Positions 1 to 4,948 of a stretch of DNA of 7,264 nt are shown here, in pieces. Every line of letters begins with the position of its first letter. Position 1 is the stretch's first letter. This stretch comes from Anaerolineales bacterium (lineage in GTDB: Bacteria; Chloroflexota; Anaerolineae; Promineifilales; Promineifilaceae): assembly GCA_020432595.1 (NCBI GenBank), contig JAGQGA010000271.1, positions 1 through 7,264 on the forward strand, read 5' to 3'. The translations under genes were made by a program, and so were the position numbers. The notes under the pieces were generated by a model. It was not told the origin of the DNA, ran no database searches, and was given only the letters and a program-made list of their open reading frames with translations.

Positions 1-535
1 CGTGGGGTTTTAGCACGCTGCGGTTATGGTGCCGCTCGCTTTCGGCCGCCAGGTCACGGATAAAGCCGTTGTTGTCAGTCATGACCTGGGTACAGTAGCG
101 GATGAGATCGGCCGTTTCCTCGGCATCGCCCACCGCTTCCATCCGGTTTTTGCCCACTTCCAAGCTGAGGGCAGCAGCGAGGTAAAAAACACGCTCGCTG
201 ATCAAATCAGCTGCTTTGTTGAGCAGTGCCACTCGTTCTTGCCAGGGCGTGTCGCGCCAGGCTGGGAAAGCGGCTTTGGCGGCGACAACAGCCTCAGCCA
301 CATCCTCAGCATCCCCCTGCTGGAAATGACCGATGACCATGCTGGTGTCAATGGGGCTTGTTTTGGTAAAAGTGCTTCTGCCCTCACGCCAGGTGCCGTT
401 GATATACATGGGGTAGTTTTTGCCCAACTCGGCTTTAATCGCCGCCACATCTTCTTCATAATACTGATGCAGCAGCGGGTCGGGGCTGCTCATGTTTGAG
501 TAGGTTACTTTGATGTGTTTACGTTTTTGCGCCAT
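1..535 (-). CDS. pruA: L-glutamate gamma-semialdehyde (1-pyrroline-5-carboxylate) dehydrogenase, N-terminal part
   Basis: The gene runs off the left edge, leaving 178 codons of a family usually about 520-540 residues long. The family oxidises glutamate semialdehyde to glutamate with NAD+, the second step of proline breakdown, in the cytoplasm. The visible part is the aldehyde-dehydrogenase N-terminal region: NYPMYINGTW (residues 40-49), FPAWRDTPWQERVALLNKAA (90-109) and LEVGKNRMEA (125-134), then ERHHNRSVLKPH at the edge. From memory these closely parallel the Thermus P5C dehydrogenase (HYPLYIGGEW, EVGKNWVEA), hence this call over a generic aldehyde dehydrogenase. The catalytic Cys and Glu lie beyond the edge, so activity cannot be judged. 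ATG at 535 is chosen because AAAGGAG sits seven bases upstream; the in-frame ATG at codon 15 has no such site. Transcription diverges from the kinase gene. Confidence 0.88.
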   Translation of the reverse strand, partial: MAQKRKHIKVTYSNMSSPDPLLHQYYEEDVAAIKAELGKNYPMYINGTWREGRSTFTKTSPIDTSMVIGHFQQGDAEDVAEAVVAAKAAFPAWRDTPWQERVALLNKAADLISERVFYLAAALSLEVGKNRMEAVGDAEETADLIRYCTQVMTDNNGFIRDLAAESERHHNRSVLKPH

Positions 536-542
536 AACAATG

Positions 543-549
543 CTCCTTT
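543..549 (-). promoter_or_regulatory. Ribosome binding site of the aldehyde dehydrogenase gene
   Basis: On the minus strand this reads AAAGGAG, a strong Shine-Dalgarno match seven bases before the ATG at 535. It fixes the start of a gene whose N-terminus is otherwise variable in the family. The mbtH-like gene at 4632 has the same AAAGGAGCA sequence at the same distance. Confidence 0.85.
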
Positions 550-559
550 AAAAGGGGGG

Positions 560-589
560 ACGCGGACGAACAAAGATAAACACGGATGA
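560..589. repeat. Degenerate 10-base tandem repeat (three units)
   Basis: Three consecutive 10-base units, ACGCGGACGA, ACAAAGATAA and ACACGGATGA, lie just upstream of the dehydrogenase start. A cleaner copy of the same family (units ACGCGGACAA) lies at 3394-3423 at the end of the cyclase gene. The shared unit length and A-C-G-C-G-G-A core suggest one dispersed repeat family. The function is unknown. Confidence 0.6.
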
Positions 590-778
590 AAGTGCTACAT
601 TTTGAATGTCACCCGCGATGATTCGCTGTTCAAAACATCCCGTGGAAAATAAGTGGACCTGTATGGAACAGGTAAGATTCAAGCGTTCGGCAGCAATATC
701 AGTGCCAGCGCCGTGGTGGTGTTTACAACGTCGGATCGTAACAGGGCGATTATACCAACCTTGTGGTAAAAATCATCC
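590..778. other. Non-coding region between divergent dehydrogenase and kinase genes
   Basis: I see no convincing gene here. The open frame at 606-818 has no family resemblance and no good ribosome binding site. The region holds small inverted repeats: ACCTGT/ACAGGT at 657-673 with a five-base loop, and CCAACC/GGTTGG at 755-760 and 784-789. The second pair overlaps the likely kinase -35 element and could be an operator, but six-base arms are weak evidence. No clear promoter for the minus-strand dehydrogenase was found. Confidence 0.5.
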
Positions 779-807
779 TTGCCGGTTGGCTTCCTTCTGT
801 TTACAAT
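779..807 (+). promoter_or_regulatory. Candidate sigma-70 promoter of the kinase gene, giving a leaderless mRNA
   Basis: A -35 element TTGCCG (779-784, four of six consensus) and a -10 element TACAAT (802-807, five of six) are separated by an optimal 17 bases. Transcription would start about seven bases after the -10, at about 814-815. Base 815 is the A of the preferred kinase ATG. No Shine-Dalgarno sequence precedes either ATG (806 or 815), which agrees with a leaderless transcript. The promoter is seen in sequence; its use is inferred. Confidence 0.5.
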
Positions 808-814
808 GCAGCGT

Positions 815-1957
815 ATGACAAAACAGGAACAGGTATTAAACGGCCGTTATCGCCTCATTAAACGTATTGGCAGCGGCGGCATGTCCATTGTGTACCAAGC
901 CCAGGATATGTCGCTGGGGCGGCTTGTCGCCATCAAAATGCTGCATGAAAGCCTGACCGGTGATGAAGGCTTTTTGCGCCGCTTTCAGCGCGAAGCCCAT
1001 GCCGCCGCCAATCTCTCCCACCCCAACATCGTCACCGTCCACGACATTGGGCAAGACGGGTACAAACACTACATCGTGATGGAGTATGTGGACGGCCGCA
1101 CCCTCAAACAAATCATCCGCGACTACAAAAAGCAAGGGCAAACCATGCCCATCAGCCGCGCCCTGCAGTTGGTGGTGCAAATCTGTTCTGGCATTGGCTA
1201 TGCCCATCGCTCCAACCTTGTTCACTGCGATGTCAAACCGCAAAACATTTTGGTGACGCGGGATGACCGGGTAAAAGTGGCCGACTTTGGCATTGCCCAG
1301 GCGCTGAGCGAAGCCACCCACCACGACCAGCCCAGCCGGGTATGGGGTACGCCGCAATATTTTTCGCCGGAGCAGGCGCAAGGGCATCCCACCACCCCGG
1401 CTTCTGATGTATACGCCATTGGCGTGGTGCTGTATGAAATGCTGACGGGGGAACTGCCGTTTCAAGCTGACAGCCACACGGCGCTGGCACTGAAACATAT
1501 TCAGGAGCATCCCCCGCTGGCAAGCGACCTCAACCCGGCTGTGCCGCCGCAGCTTGACCAGATTATCAACAAGGTGTTGGCGAAGGAACCAGCCGGCCGC
1601 TACCGCACAGCGGGGCAGCTTGGCCGTATTTTGAGTGCCTACCGGGAGCGCAGCTTGGCCGACACGAGTGCCATGAGCTTGCCCCCAGCAGAAACGGCCG
1701 TTCCCGTTTCCGAACTGCCCACCCAAATTTTTACTCGGCCTGAACCTGCCCACGACACCCCGGCCCGCCCCATGCAGCCCATTCGCCAAACGGCCGTTAA
1801 CCAGCCACGGGAAGAAAGAGAAACGGCCGTTTCCGTCCCCGTGCCAGCCAGCAACCAGCCAGATTGGATTGCCATTGGGCTTGGGATCACCGCCCTCATA
1901 GCCCTGCTAGGGCTAATCCCCCTTTGGTATTATGTCTACCAAGCGTGGGTCGGATAG
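815..1957 (+). CDS. Membrane-anchored PknB-like serine/threonine protein kinase
   Basis: The protein has 380 residues. An N-terminal Hanks-type kinase domain (about 12-275) would transfer ATP phosphate to Ser/Thr of cytoplasmic targets. Visible motifs are the glycine loop GSGGMSIV (19-26), AIK with catalytic K41, helix-C E60, catalytic loop HCDVKPQN (137-144, D139), DFG (157-159) and GTPQYFSPEQ (178-187). The HRD arginine is Cys, making this a non-RD kinase. A Pro- and Thr-rich linker (about 280-346) leads to one membrane segment (about 351-374), with only a few residues beyond it. There are thus no PASTA or other extracellular sensor domains, unlike PknB itself. ATG 815 is preferred over ATG 806 and TTG 779 because homologous kinases start a few residues before GRYRL and because of the promoter position. 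The gene stands alone; its substrate is unknown. Confidence 0.93.
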   Translation: MTKQEQVLNGRYRLIKRIGSGGMSIVYQAQDMSLGRLVAIKMLHESLTGDEGFLRRFQREAHAAANLSHPNIVTVHDIGQDGYKHYIVMEYVDGRTLKQIIRDYKKQGQTMPISRALQLVVQICSGIGYAHRSNLVHCDVKPQNILVTRDDRVKVADFGIAQALSEATHHDQPSRVWGTPQYFSPEQAQGHPTTPASDVYAIGVVLYEMLTGELPFQADSHTALALKHIQEHPPLASDLNPAVPPQLDQIINKVLAKEPAGRYRTAGQLGRILSAYRERSLADTSAMSLPPAETAVPVSELPTQIFTRPEPAHDTPARPMQPIRQTAVNQPREERETAVSVPVPASNQPDWIAIGLGITALIALLGLIPLWYYVYQAWVG

Positions 1958-1978
1958 TCAAAATTTGCCCACCAGCAT

Positions 1979-2006
1979 TTGACAAAATTCCATACCTTGA
2001 TATAAT
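1979..2006 (+). promoter_or_regulatory. Consensus sigma-70 promoter of the initiator tRNA gene
   Basis: The -35 element TTGACA (1979-1984) and the -10 element TATAAT (2001-2006) both match the consensus perfectly, with a 16-base spacer. TG at 1998-1999 adds an extended -10. The predicted start, near 2013, lies about seven bases before the mature tRNA 5' end, so the 5' leader would be very short. This fits constitutive, high-level expression of an essential tRNA. Confidence 0.9.
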
Positions 2007-2019
2007 TCCGTCTTGTTGT

Positions 2020-2091
2020 TGCGGGGTAGAGCAGAGGCAGCTCGTCGGGCTCATAACCCGGAGGTCGCAGGTTCGAATCCTGTCCCCGCTA
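2020..2091 (+). tRNA. Initiator tRNA-fMet (anticodon CAT)
   Basis: A complete 72-base cloverleaf. The acceptor strands are 2020-2026 and 2084-2090, the D arm is GAGC/GCTC, and the anticodon stem is TCGGG/CCCGG around loop CTCATAA (2050-2056, anticodon 2052-2054). The T arm is GCAGG/CCTGT with loop TTCGAAT, and the discriminator is A2091. Three features identify the initiator rather than elongator Met or lysidine-modified Ile. Three consecutive G:C pairs close the anticodon stem, there is an A11:T24 pair in the D stem, and position 1:72 is unpaired (here T with T, where E. coli has C with A). Only CC of the CCA end is encoded (ACCT follows), so the terminal A must be added by nucleotidyltransferase. 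It has its own promoter and terminator, so it is a single-gene unit. Confidence 0.96.
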
Positions 2092-2104
2092 CCTAATACG
2101 AGAG

Positions 2105-2133
2105 AAAAAGCACCTCAGTTGAGGTGCTTTTTT
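2105..2133 (+). terminator. Rho-independent terminator after tRNA-fMet
   Basis: A 12-base-pair hairpin has an A-rich base and GCACCTC/GAGGTGC as its core. The loop is AGTT, and the 3' side ends in six T residues (2128-2133). It lies 14 bases after the tRNA and closes this single-gene transcription unit. Because both arms end in A/T runs it may also work for transcription from the other strand. Confidence 0.93.
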
Positions 2134-2217
2134 GATCTCCCTCGTACCAATTTCCCAATAGTAAGCCAATTTGTTAGCTGTTTACCTTTTACTGAAGGCT
2201 GTTTTGTCTGTGAAATC

Positions 2218-2226
2218 TGCTATGAT
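2218..2226 (+). promoter_or_regulatory. Candidate extended -10 promoter for the cyclase gene
   Basis: TGC followed by TATGAT (2221-2226, five of six consensus) forms an extended -10 element without a recognisable -35 at the right distance. It would start transcription near 2233 and give a leader of about 125 bases before the cyclase ATG. This is the best candidate I see between the tRNA terminator and the cyclase, but it is weak. Confidence 0.3.
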
Positions 2227-2312
2227 TATCGTTGGGTTCAAATTGTAGTGAGCAACGGCATCTCATAGTGTCATGATTCGAAGGGATGGAACGATGATGC
2301 TGACATAAAACA

Positions 2313-2332
2313 CCCGCTTCATCCATAGCGGG
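2313..2332 (+). other. Small hairpin in the cyclase leader
   Basis: CCCGCT (2313-2318) and AGCGGG (2327-2332) form a perfect six-base-pair stem with an eight-base loop. It ends 16 bases before the GAGG ribosome binding site at 2348-2351. It has no following T-run, so it is not a terminator. It may affect message stability or translation; no function is shown. Confidence 0.3.
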
Positions 2333-2359
2333 AGTCAATTGGAGATCGAGGCAAACACC

Positions 2360-3430
2360 ATGACACAAAAACAGAGCGTCATTCTGGTGGTAGATGACCA
2401 ACGGGTCAATCGCAGAATGTTGGAAATGAGCTTGCAGCGGCAGGGTCACTGTGTGCAGCAGGCGGATAACGGCCGTTCTGCCCTCACCCTGCTGCGCCAA
2501 CACCCCTTCGATTTAGTCCTGCTCGACATCATGATGCCGGAAATGGACGGCTTTGAAGTGCTGCAAACCATCAAAAGTGACCCCGTGCTGCGCCACATCC
2601 CCGTGGTCATGATTTCCAACCTCGACGACCATGACAAAGCCATTGCCTGCATTCGCCTGGGAGCCGATGATTATCTCCCCAAACCCGTTGACTCCATTCT
2701 ACTCAAAGCCCGCATTGACTCTTGTCTGCTGCGGAAAAATTGGTATGACCAGGAGCAAGCCCTGCTGCGACAAATTCAAACCGAGCGGGAAAAGGCCGAG
2801 CGACTGTTGCTCAACGTGCTGCCCCCCACCATTGCCGAACGACTGAAGCAAGGGGAACAAAATATTGCCGACAATTTTGACAGTGCCACCGTTTTGTTTG
2901 CCGATTTGGTAGATTTCACCCCCGTTGCCTCGCAAATTCCGCCCAAAGAGCTGGTGCAACTGCTCAACGACCTTTTTTCTGTGTTTGACCAGCTTACGGA
3001 AGCCCACGGGCTGGAAAAGATCAAGACGATTGGCGATGCCTACATGGTAGTGGGTGGAGTGCCGGAGCGACGGGATGACCATGTAACGGCCGTTGCTGAC
3101 CTCGCCTTAGCCATGCGCGACCACATGCAGCAAGACGGTCACCATTTTCAAATGCGGATTGGCATTAGCACCGGCCCGGTGGTGGCTGGCGTGGTGGGGC
3201 AGCGCAAATTTATCTATGATTTGTGGGGCGATACGGTCAACGTCGCCAGCCGCATGGAGTCGCAGGGGGTGGCAAACATGATTCAGGTGACTAAACAAAC
3301 CTACTTGCTGCTGCGTGACCAGTACGAATTGCGACAGCGTGGCTACATTACCGTCAAGGGCAAGGGGCGAATGCCTACGTACTTTTTGATGGGACGCGGA
3401 CAAACGCGGACAAACGCGGATGCAGGATAA
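2360..3430 (+). CDS. Response regulator with adenylate cyclase output domain (REC - signalling helix - class III cyclase)
   Basis: The protein has 356 residues. Residues about 6-120 form a receiver domain with acidic D12 D13, phospho-acceptor D56 (LLDIMMPEMDG), S86 and K108. A coiled signalling helix (about 125-165, ending LLLNVLPPTIAERLKQG) links it to a class III nucleotidyl cyclase domain (about 175-345). Metal-binding aspartates are D182 (FADLVDFT) and D226 (KTIGDAYM). K220 and D287 match the adenine-selecting Lys/Asp pair, so cAMP is the expected product. N294 and R298 (NVASRM) match the transition-state residues. All catalytic positions are present, so a homodimer should be active. Phosphorylation of D56 by an unseen histidine kinase probably controls it. 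ATG 2360 has GAGG eight bases upstream, better than the in-frame TTG at 2339. The last ten or so residues are encoded by a tandem repeat. Confidence 0.94.
   Translation: MTQKQSVILVVDDQRVNRRMLEMSLQRQGHCVQQADNGRSALTLLRQHPFDLVLLDIMMPEMDGFEVLQTIKSDPVLRHIPVVMISNLDDHDKAIACIRLGADDYLPKPVDSILLKARIDSCLLRKNWYDQEQALLRQIQTEREKAERLLLNVLPPTIAERLKQGEQNIADNFDSATVLFADLVDFTPVASQIPPKELVQLLNDLFSVFDQLTEAHGLEKIKTIGDAYMVVGGVPERRDDHVTAVADLALAMRDHMQQDGHHFQMRIGISTGPVVAGVVGQRKFIYDLWGDTVNVASRMESQGVANMIQVTKQTYLLLRDQYELRQRGYITVKGKGRMPTYFLMGRGQTRTNADAG
3394..3423. repeat. 10-base tandem repeat inside the 3' end of the cyclase gene
   Basis: Two identical units, ACGCGGACAA (3394-3403 and 3404-3413), are followed by a diverged third, ACGCGGATGC. 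They encode nearly all of the tail after GRG (about residues 346-355). This tail lies beyond the conserved cyclase core, which ends near YFLMG. The repeat resembles the array at 560-589, so it appears to be an intergenic-type repeat that became part of the reading frame. Confidence 0.75.
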
Positions 3431-4465
3431 TTACCGCAGACCGCGCAAGATTCGCCCCGGCAAGCCTGGCCCCTCGTAAACCAACCCCGTATAAAGCTGC
3501 ACCAATGAGGCCCCAGCGTCAAGCTTTTGCTGTGCGTCAACGGCCGTTCTTACCCCACCCACCCCAATAATTGGCAGCGACGTTTGCCGGGCGATGGCAG
3601 CAATGATGTCGGTGCTGCGCTGGCACAGCGGCACGCCGCTCAGCCCACCCATTTCGCCTCGGTTGGTGGCGGTCAGCCCCTCCCGACTCACGGTGGTATT
3701 AGTGGCGATGATGCCATCTACGCTATTACTTTGGCACGCCGCCAGGATTTCATCCAGTTCGGCCCAAGTCAGGTCGGGGGCAATTTTGACCAACAACGGC
3801 CGTTTTTTCCCCCCATGTTGTGTGGCTAAACGGCCGTTTTCCCCCTGCAACACCCCCAGCAAATGATCCAGATACCGCCCCCCTTGCAGCTCCCGCAGCC
3901 CCGGCGTATTGGGCGAGCTAATGTTGACGGCCAAATAATCGGCATAGGGATAAACGGCCGTCATTACCGCCACATAATCCCCCTCCGCCTCGGCCAGCGG
4001 CGTTTCCTTTTGCTTGCCCAAGCTCACCCCCAACACAAAATCGCGCTGCTTCTCCCCCAACGCCTGCAGCCGAGGCAAAGCCGCCTCTACCCCACCACTG
4101 GGAAACCCCATCCGGTTGATCAACGCCCCATCCTCGCGCAGCCGGAAAATGCGTGGGCGCGGGTTGCCCTCCTGCGGACGCGGGGTCAATGTGCCAACTT
4201 CCACATGCCCAAACCCCAGCAACGCCAGCCCTTCGGCCACGCGCACATCCTTGTCAAACCCGGCCGCCATCCCCAGCACGTTGGGAAAGGTGAGGCCAAA
4301 GAGGGAAACGGGGCGGCGGGGCAAGCTACCGGCAATGACGCGGAAGAGGGGGTGAAAAACGGCCGTTTTCCCTGCCAACGTCAACGCCCCCAACGTCTGC
4401 TCATGCACCCATTCCGCATCCCCCCGCGACAATAATGGATATATAAAAGTTGAATATAGACTCAT
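3431..4465 (-). CDS. pyrD: Quinone-dependent dihydroorotate dehydrogenase (class 2)
   Basis: The protein has 344 residues, close to the 336 of E. coli PyrD. It oxidises dihydroorotate to orotate with FMN and passes electrons to membrane quinone, the fourth step of pyrimidine synthesis. Visible signatures are GLTFPNVLGMAAGFDKD (57-73), VEVGTLTPRPQEGNPRPR (88-105), INRMGFPS (116-123), and NISSPNTPGLREL (181-193), with S184 as the class 2 catalytic base. Others are LVKIAPDL, IIATNTT, GGLSG, IIGVGGV and a C-terminal VQLYTGLVYEGPGL. The N-terminal extension (about 1-45) is the helical quinone and membrane-docking part absent from class 1 enzymes. No other pyr gene is adjacent. The ATG is preceded by a modest AGGTGG, and an unusual inverted repeat lies around the start. 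Its stop codon abuts that of the convergent cyclase. Confidence 0.97.
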   Translation of the reverse strand: MSLYSTFIYPLLSRGDAEWVHEQTLGALTLAGKTAVFHPLFRVIAGSLPRRPVSLFGLTFPNVLGMAAGFDKDVRVAEGLALLGFGHVEVGTLTPRPQEGNPRPRIFRLREDGALINRMGFPSGGVEAALPRLQALGEKQRDFVLGVSLGKQKETPLAEAEGDYVAVMTAVYPYADYLAVNISSPNTPGLRELQGGRYLDHLLGVLQGENGRLATQHGGKKRPLLVKIAPDLTWAELDEILAACQSNSVDGIIATNTTVSREGLTATNRGEMGGLSGVPLCQRSTDIIAAIARQTSLPIIGVGGVRTAVDAQQKLDAGASLVQLYTGLVYEGPGLPGRILRGLR

Positions 4466-4534
4466 GCCACCTAAAGAAGTTCAACTTTTGCTAAGAGCTA
4501 ACATTGCATACATCCGATGAAAGTTGAACTTCTT
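4445..4534 (-). promoter_or_regulatory. Three-element repeat around the pyrD start, possible hairpin switch or operator
   Basis: In pyrD sense order there are three related elements. A is AAGAAGTTCAACTTT (4534-4520), B is its exact 15-base reverse complement AAAGTTGAACTTCTT (4488-4474), and C is TTCAACTTTT (4454-4445) inside codons 4-8. B can pair with A (15 base pairs, 31-base loop). Alternatively it can pair with C (10 base pairs using AAAAGTTGAA at 4489-4480), which would enclose the ribosome binding site and ATG. The pairing is seen in sequence; regulation by translation switching, or by a protein binding repeated half-sites, is inference. No clear upstream promoter for pyrD was found. 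Confidence 0.5.
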
Positions 4535-4546
4535 AATTTACATAGA

Positions 4547-4574
4547 TTGCCTACCACCAATTAAATAGTATGAT
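4547..4574 (+). promoter_or_regulatory. Candidate sigma-70 promoter for the mbtH-like gene
   Basis: TTGCCT (4547-4552, four of six) and TATGAT (4569-4574, five of six) are separated by 16 bases, predicting a start near 4581 and a leader of about 50 bases. It lies in the divergent interval with pyrD and would also serve the two downstream genes if they are co-transcribed. Confidence 0.45.
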
Positions 4575-4617
4575 TGACTCAAGTTTAAAGAAAGCACCCA
4601 AACGCGCAACCTGGCGC

Positions 4618-4624
4618 AAAGGAG
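4618..4624 (+). promoter_or_regulatory. Ribosome binding site of the mbtH-like gene
   Basis: AAAGGAG lies seven bases before ATG 4632. It selects that ATG rather than the in-frame ATG two codons later at 4638. Confidence 0.85.
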
Positions 4625-4631
4625 CAAAACC

Positions 4632-4871
4632 ATGAGCATGGATGAACAAGAAGATACAACGATTTACAAAGTGGTTGTCAACCAGGAAGAACAGTATTCC
4701 ATCTGGCCGGCCGACCGGGAACCCCCACTTGGCTGGAAAGAAGCTGGCAAAGAGGGCAGCAAACAAGAATGTCTGGACTACATTGAAGAAGTGTGGACCG
4801 ACATGCGCCCGCTGAGCTTGCGGAAGAAGATGGAAGAAGATGCGAAGCGGCGGGCTGCAGAAGGTAACTAA
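4632..4871 (+). CDS. MbtH family protein (NRPS accessory protein)
   Basis: A 79-residue protein covering the whole MbtH fold (about 70 residues). The family signature is complete: N17-x-E19-x-Q21-x-S23-x-W25-P26, then P32-x-G34-W35, then L48, then W55-T56-D57-x-R59-P60, followed by LSLRK. MbtH-like proteins are small cytoplasmic partners that bind the adenylation domains of non-ribosomal peptide synthetases and make them soluble or active. The C-terminal tail (about 64-79) is charged, with many Lys, Arg and Glu. No synthetase is in the window. The protein may serve an NRPS elsewhere in the genome, or belong to a small-molecule locus whose other parts lie outside. A hairpin-forming repeat separates it by 77 bases from the oxidoreductase gene. 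Confidence 0.93.
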   Translation: MSMDEQEDTTIYKVVVNQEEQYSIWPADREPPLGWKEAGKEGSKQECLDYIEEVWTDMRPLSLRKKMEEDAKRRAAEGN

Positions 4872-4880
4872 GTTGGGGAC

Positions 4881-4929
4881 TGGAGATTAGAGATTGGAGA
4901 TTGGGCTAATCTCCAATCTCCAATCTCTA
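4881..4929. repeat. Inverted array of 7-base repeats forming a long hairpin
   Basis: The left arm holds three units (GGAGATT, AGAGATT, GGAGATT at 4882-4902). The right arm holds three reverse-complement units (AATCTCC, AATCTCC, AATCTCT at 4908-4928), and a GGGCT loop lies between them. The arms pair over about 22 positions with one mismatch and one G-T wobble. No T-run follows, so it does not look like an intrinsic terminator. It fills most of the gap between the mbtH-like and oxidoreductase genes and may stabilise or process a shared mRNA. Confidence 0.85.
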
Positions 4930-4948
4930 CCCAAATGAGCAGTAAGGC

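Noticed and set aside
26..499. Plus-strand open frame of 157 codons
   Set aside because: It is antisense to the aldehyde dehydrogenase, whose frame gives clear family motifs and a strong AAAGGAG site.
606..818. 70-codon plus-strand open frame before the kinase
   Set aside because: It has no family resemblance and no ribosome binding site, and it overlaps the likely kinase promoter and start.
836..1789. Long open frame of 317 codons on the minus strand
   Set aside because: It lies entirely antisense to the kinase, whose motifs are unmistakable, and its own translation shows no recognisable domain or good ribosome binding site.
1864..2268. 134-codon plus-strand open frame
   Set aside because: It runs through the kinase end, the tRNA and its terminator, so it cannot be a real gene.
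3863..4435. Plus-strand open frame of 190 codons
   Set aside because: It is antisense to pyrD; the Pro, Gln and Arg rich translation is typical of the complement of a GC-rich gene.
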